Assembly (NCBI GenBank): GCA_014729315.1
Contig: WJKD01000114.1
Coordinates: forward strand, 1 to 7,771
DNA from: Promethearchaeota archaeon
Lineage (GTDB): Archaea > Asgardarchaeota > Lokiarchaeia > Sigynarchaeales > SOKP01
Reading direction: 5' to 3'
DNA: 7,771 bases
This document shows, piece by piece, positions 7,293 through 7,771 of the stretch. Position 1 is the first letter of the stretch; each line of letters begins with the position of its first letter. The notes beneath the pieces were generated by a model. That model saw only the letters and a program-made list of their open reading frames with translations. It was not told where the DNA came from and searched no databases. The translations under genes were made by a program, and so were the position numbers.

Positions 7293-7311
7293 TGGGACAT
7301 ATTGCGTCCCA
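7293..7311. promoter_or_regulatory. Inverted repeat upstream of the WYL gene, candidate operator
   Basis: The 79-base gap between the partial cas6 and the WYL gene holds a perfect 6-bp inverted repeat (tgggac at 7293-7298, gtccca at 7306-7311) with a 7-base AT-rich centre. No T run follows on either strand, so it is not a good terminator. Its position 36 bases upstream of the WYL start suits an operator for autoregulation. On the minus strand a TATATT (7277-7282) could be a -10 element, but I see no convincing -35 at the right spacing. Confidence 0.4.
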
Positions 7312-7336
7312 GGCTTCGAAAAAATGAAATTATTTT

Positions 7337-7771
7337 TTAAACCACATCGATCATTCCGAATCCCATGGAATTGCGCTGACCGATGCCGCACTCCCAGGCG
7401 ATTTGCATTAATTCTGCATTTCCGGTCAAATAAAACGGCGATTCAAACGCCTTGATGTGCGTTGCTTCCGCAGCATGATTTTCTTTAATCGTAATCAGCT
7501 TCGAAATCTTACCAACGCCGCCTTTCCGCCGGACATAATCCGGATCCAGGGAAAATTCCAGGGCATCGTTTTCCGGCGCCTTTTGATGCACCAGTTGATA
7601 TTTATGGATCAGATTTTTCCGGATTGCTGTGGAAAGATTTTCGTCGTCGCCGCGCAGGAAATATTCGTGCTCGCGCCCATCATGAAAATGTTTGCCGGAA
7701 ACTACGATGGGGGAGAGGCATTTGAATTTCTGCGGTGATTGAAAATCGGGAGGTACAGAAGTCTCAACAGA
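7337..7771 (-). CDS. cas6: Second Cas6 endoribonuclease, C-terminal part (cut by window edge)
   Basis: The frame is open from the stop at 7337 to the right edge, giving the last 144 residues of a Cas6. The N-terminal RRM domain and the usual catalytic-histidine region lie outside. It aligns end to end with about residues 122-264 of the cas6 at 5475-6269: FKCLSP against FKCMSP, KLITIKENH against KLITLKEGH, and AELMQIAWECGIG against VELMKIAWDAGLG. It ends in the canonical Gly-rich loop GIGQRNSMGFG. The frame is intact with no internal stop, so it looks functional. It is on the same strand as the operon and ends 79 bases before the WYL gene. It probably belongs to another cas gene set to the right. 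The GTG at 7591 is internal, not the start. Confidence 0.88.
   Translation of the reverse strand, partial: SVETSVPPDFQSPQKFKCLSPIVVSGKHFHDGREHEYFLRGDDENLSTAIRKNLIHKYQLVHQKAPENDALEFSLDPDYVRRKGGVGKISKLITIKENHAAEATHIKAFESPFYLTGNAELMQIAWECGIGQRNSMGFGMIDVV

Noticed and set aside
7293..7311. The palindrome as a terminator for the right-hand cas6
   Set aside because: The stem is only 6 bp and no T run follows it in the minus direction; the nearby T run lies before the hairpin.
7337..7591. A complete 84-residue gene starting at a GTG at 7591
   Set aside because: The same frame continues open to the window edge and aligns with Cas6 along its whole length, so the GTG is an internal codon of a larger gene.

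Overview
The window carries the effector half of a type I CRISPR-Cas locus. All six complete genes lie on the minus strand and are read from right to left. In transcription order they are a WYL-domain regulator, cas6, cas5, cas3 (HD nuclease fused to helicase), a cas8-like large subunit and cas7. From the regulator to cas7 the genes are separated by 1, 20, 2 and 11 bases and then a 4-base ATGA overlap. Each has a recognisable ribosome binding site, so they almost certainly form one operon. It ends in a strong hairpin terminator at about 308-346. Upstream of the regulator, at the right edge (7337-7771), is the C-terminal half of a second, clearly related cas6. The window therefore sits at the junction between two cas gene sets, or in a locus with duplicated cas6.

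The genes fit together as follows. Cas6 cuts the CRISPR transcript. Cas5, Cas7 and Cas8 assemble with the crRNA into a Cascade complex. Cas3 is recruited to degrade the bound DNA, and the WYL protein probably controls expression. No separate small-subunit gene is present. The last 102 codons of cas8 do form a plausible internally started, helical, Cas11-like unit with its own Shine-Dalgarno-like sequence. The order cas6-cas5-cas3-cas8-cas7 is unusual, because the helicase gene interrupts the Cascade genes. The Cas8-like protein has no CXXC zinc motif, so I can place the system only in the broad I-A/I-B neighbourhood. No cas1, cas2, cas4 or CRISPR array lies in the window.

The left end (1-300) has no gene I can support. 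It is a mosaic of GC-rich short hairpins built to a common plan: a seven-base foot ending in ACC, a 6-bp stem and a 4-base loop. It includes a 48-base direct repeat with 44 of 48 positions identical. This looks like a REP/BIME-type intergenic repeat element downstream of the operon.

The organism is a bacterium that uses Shine-Dalgarno sequences (AGGA/GGAGG before each gene), with an AT-rich cas block. Parts of the regulator gene, the right-hand cas6 and the left repeat region are richer in GC, which hints that the effector block was acquired separately. The phylum cannot be fixed from this sequence. The strong Shine-Dalgarno sites argue mildly against a typical Bacteroidota genome.
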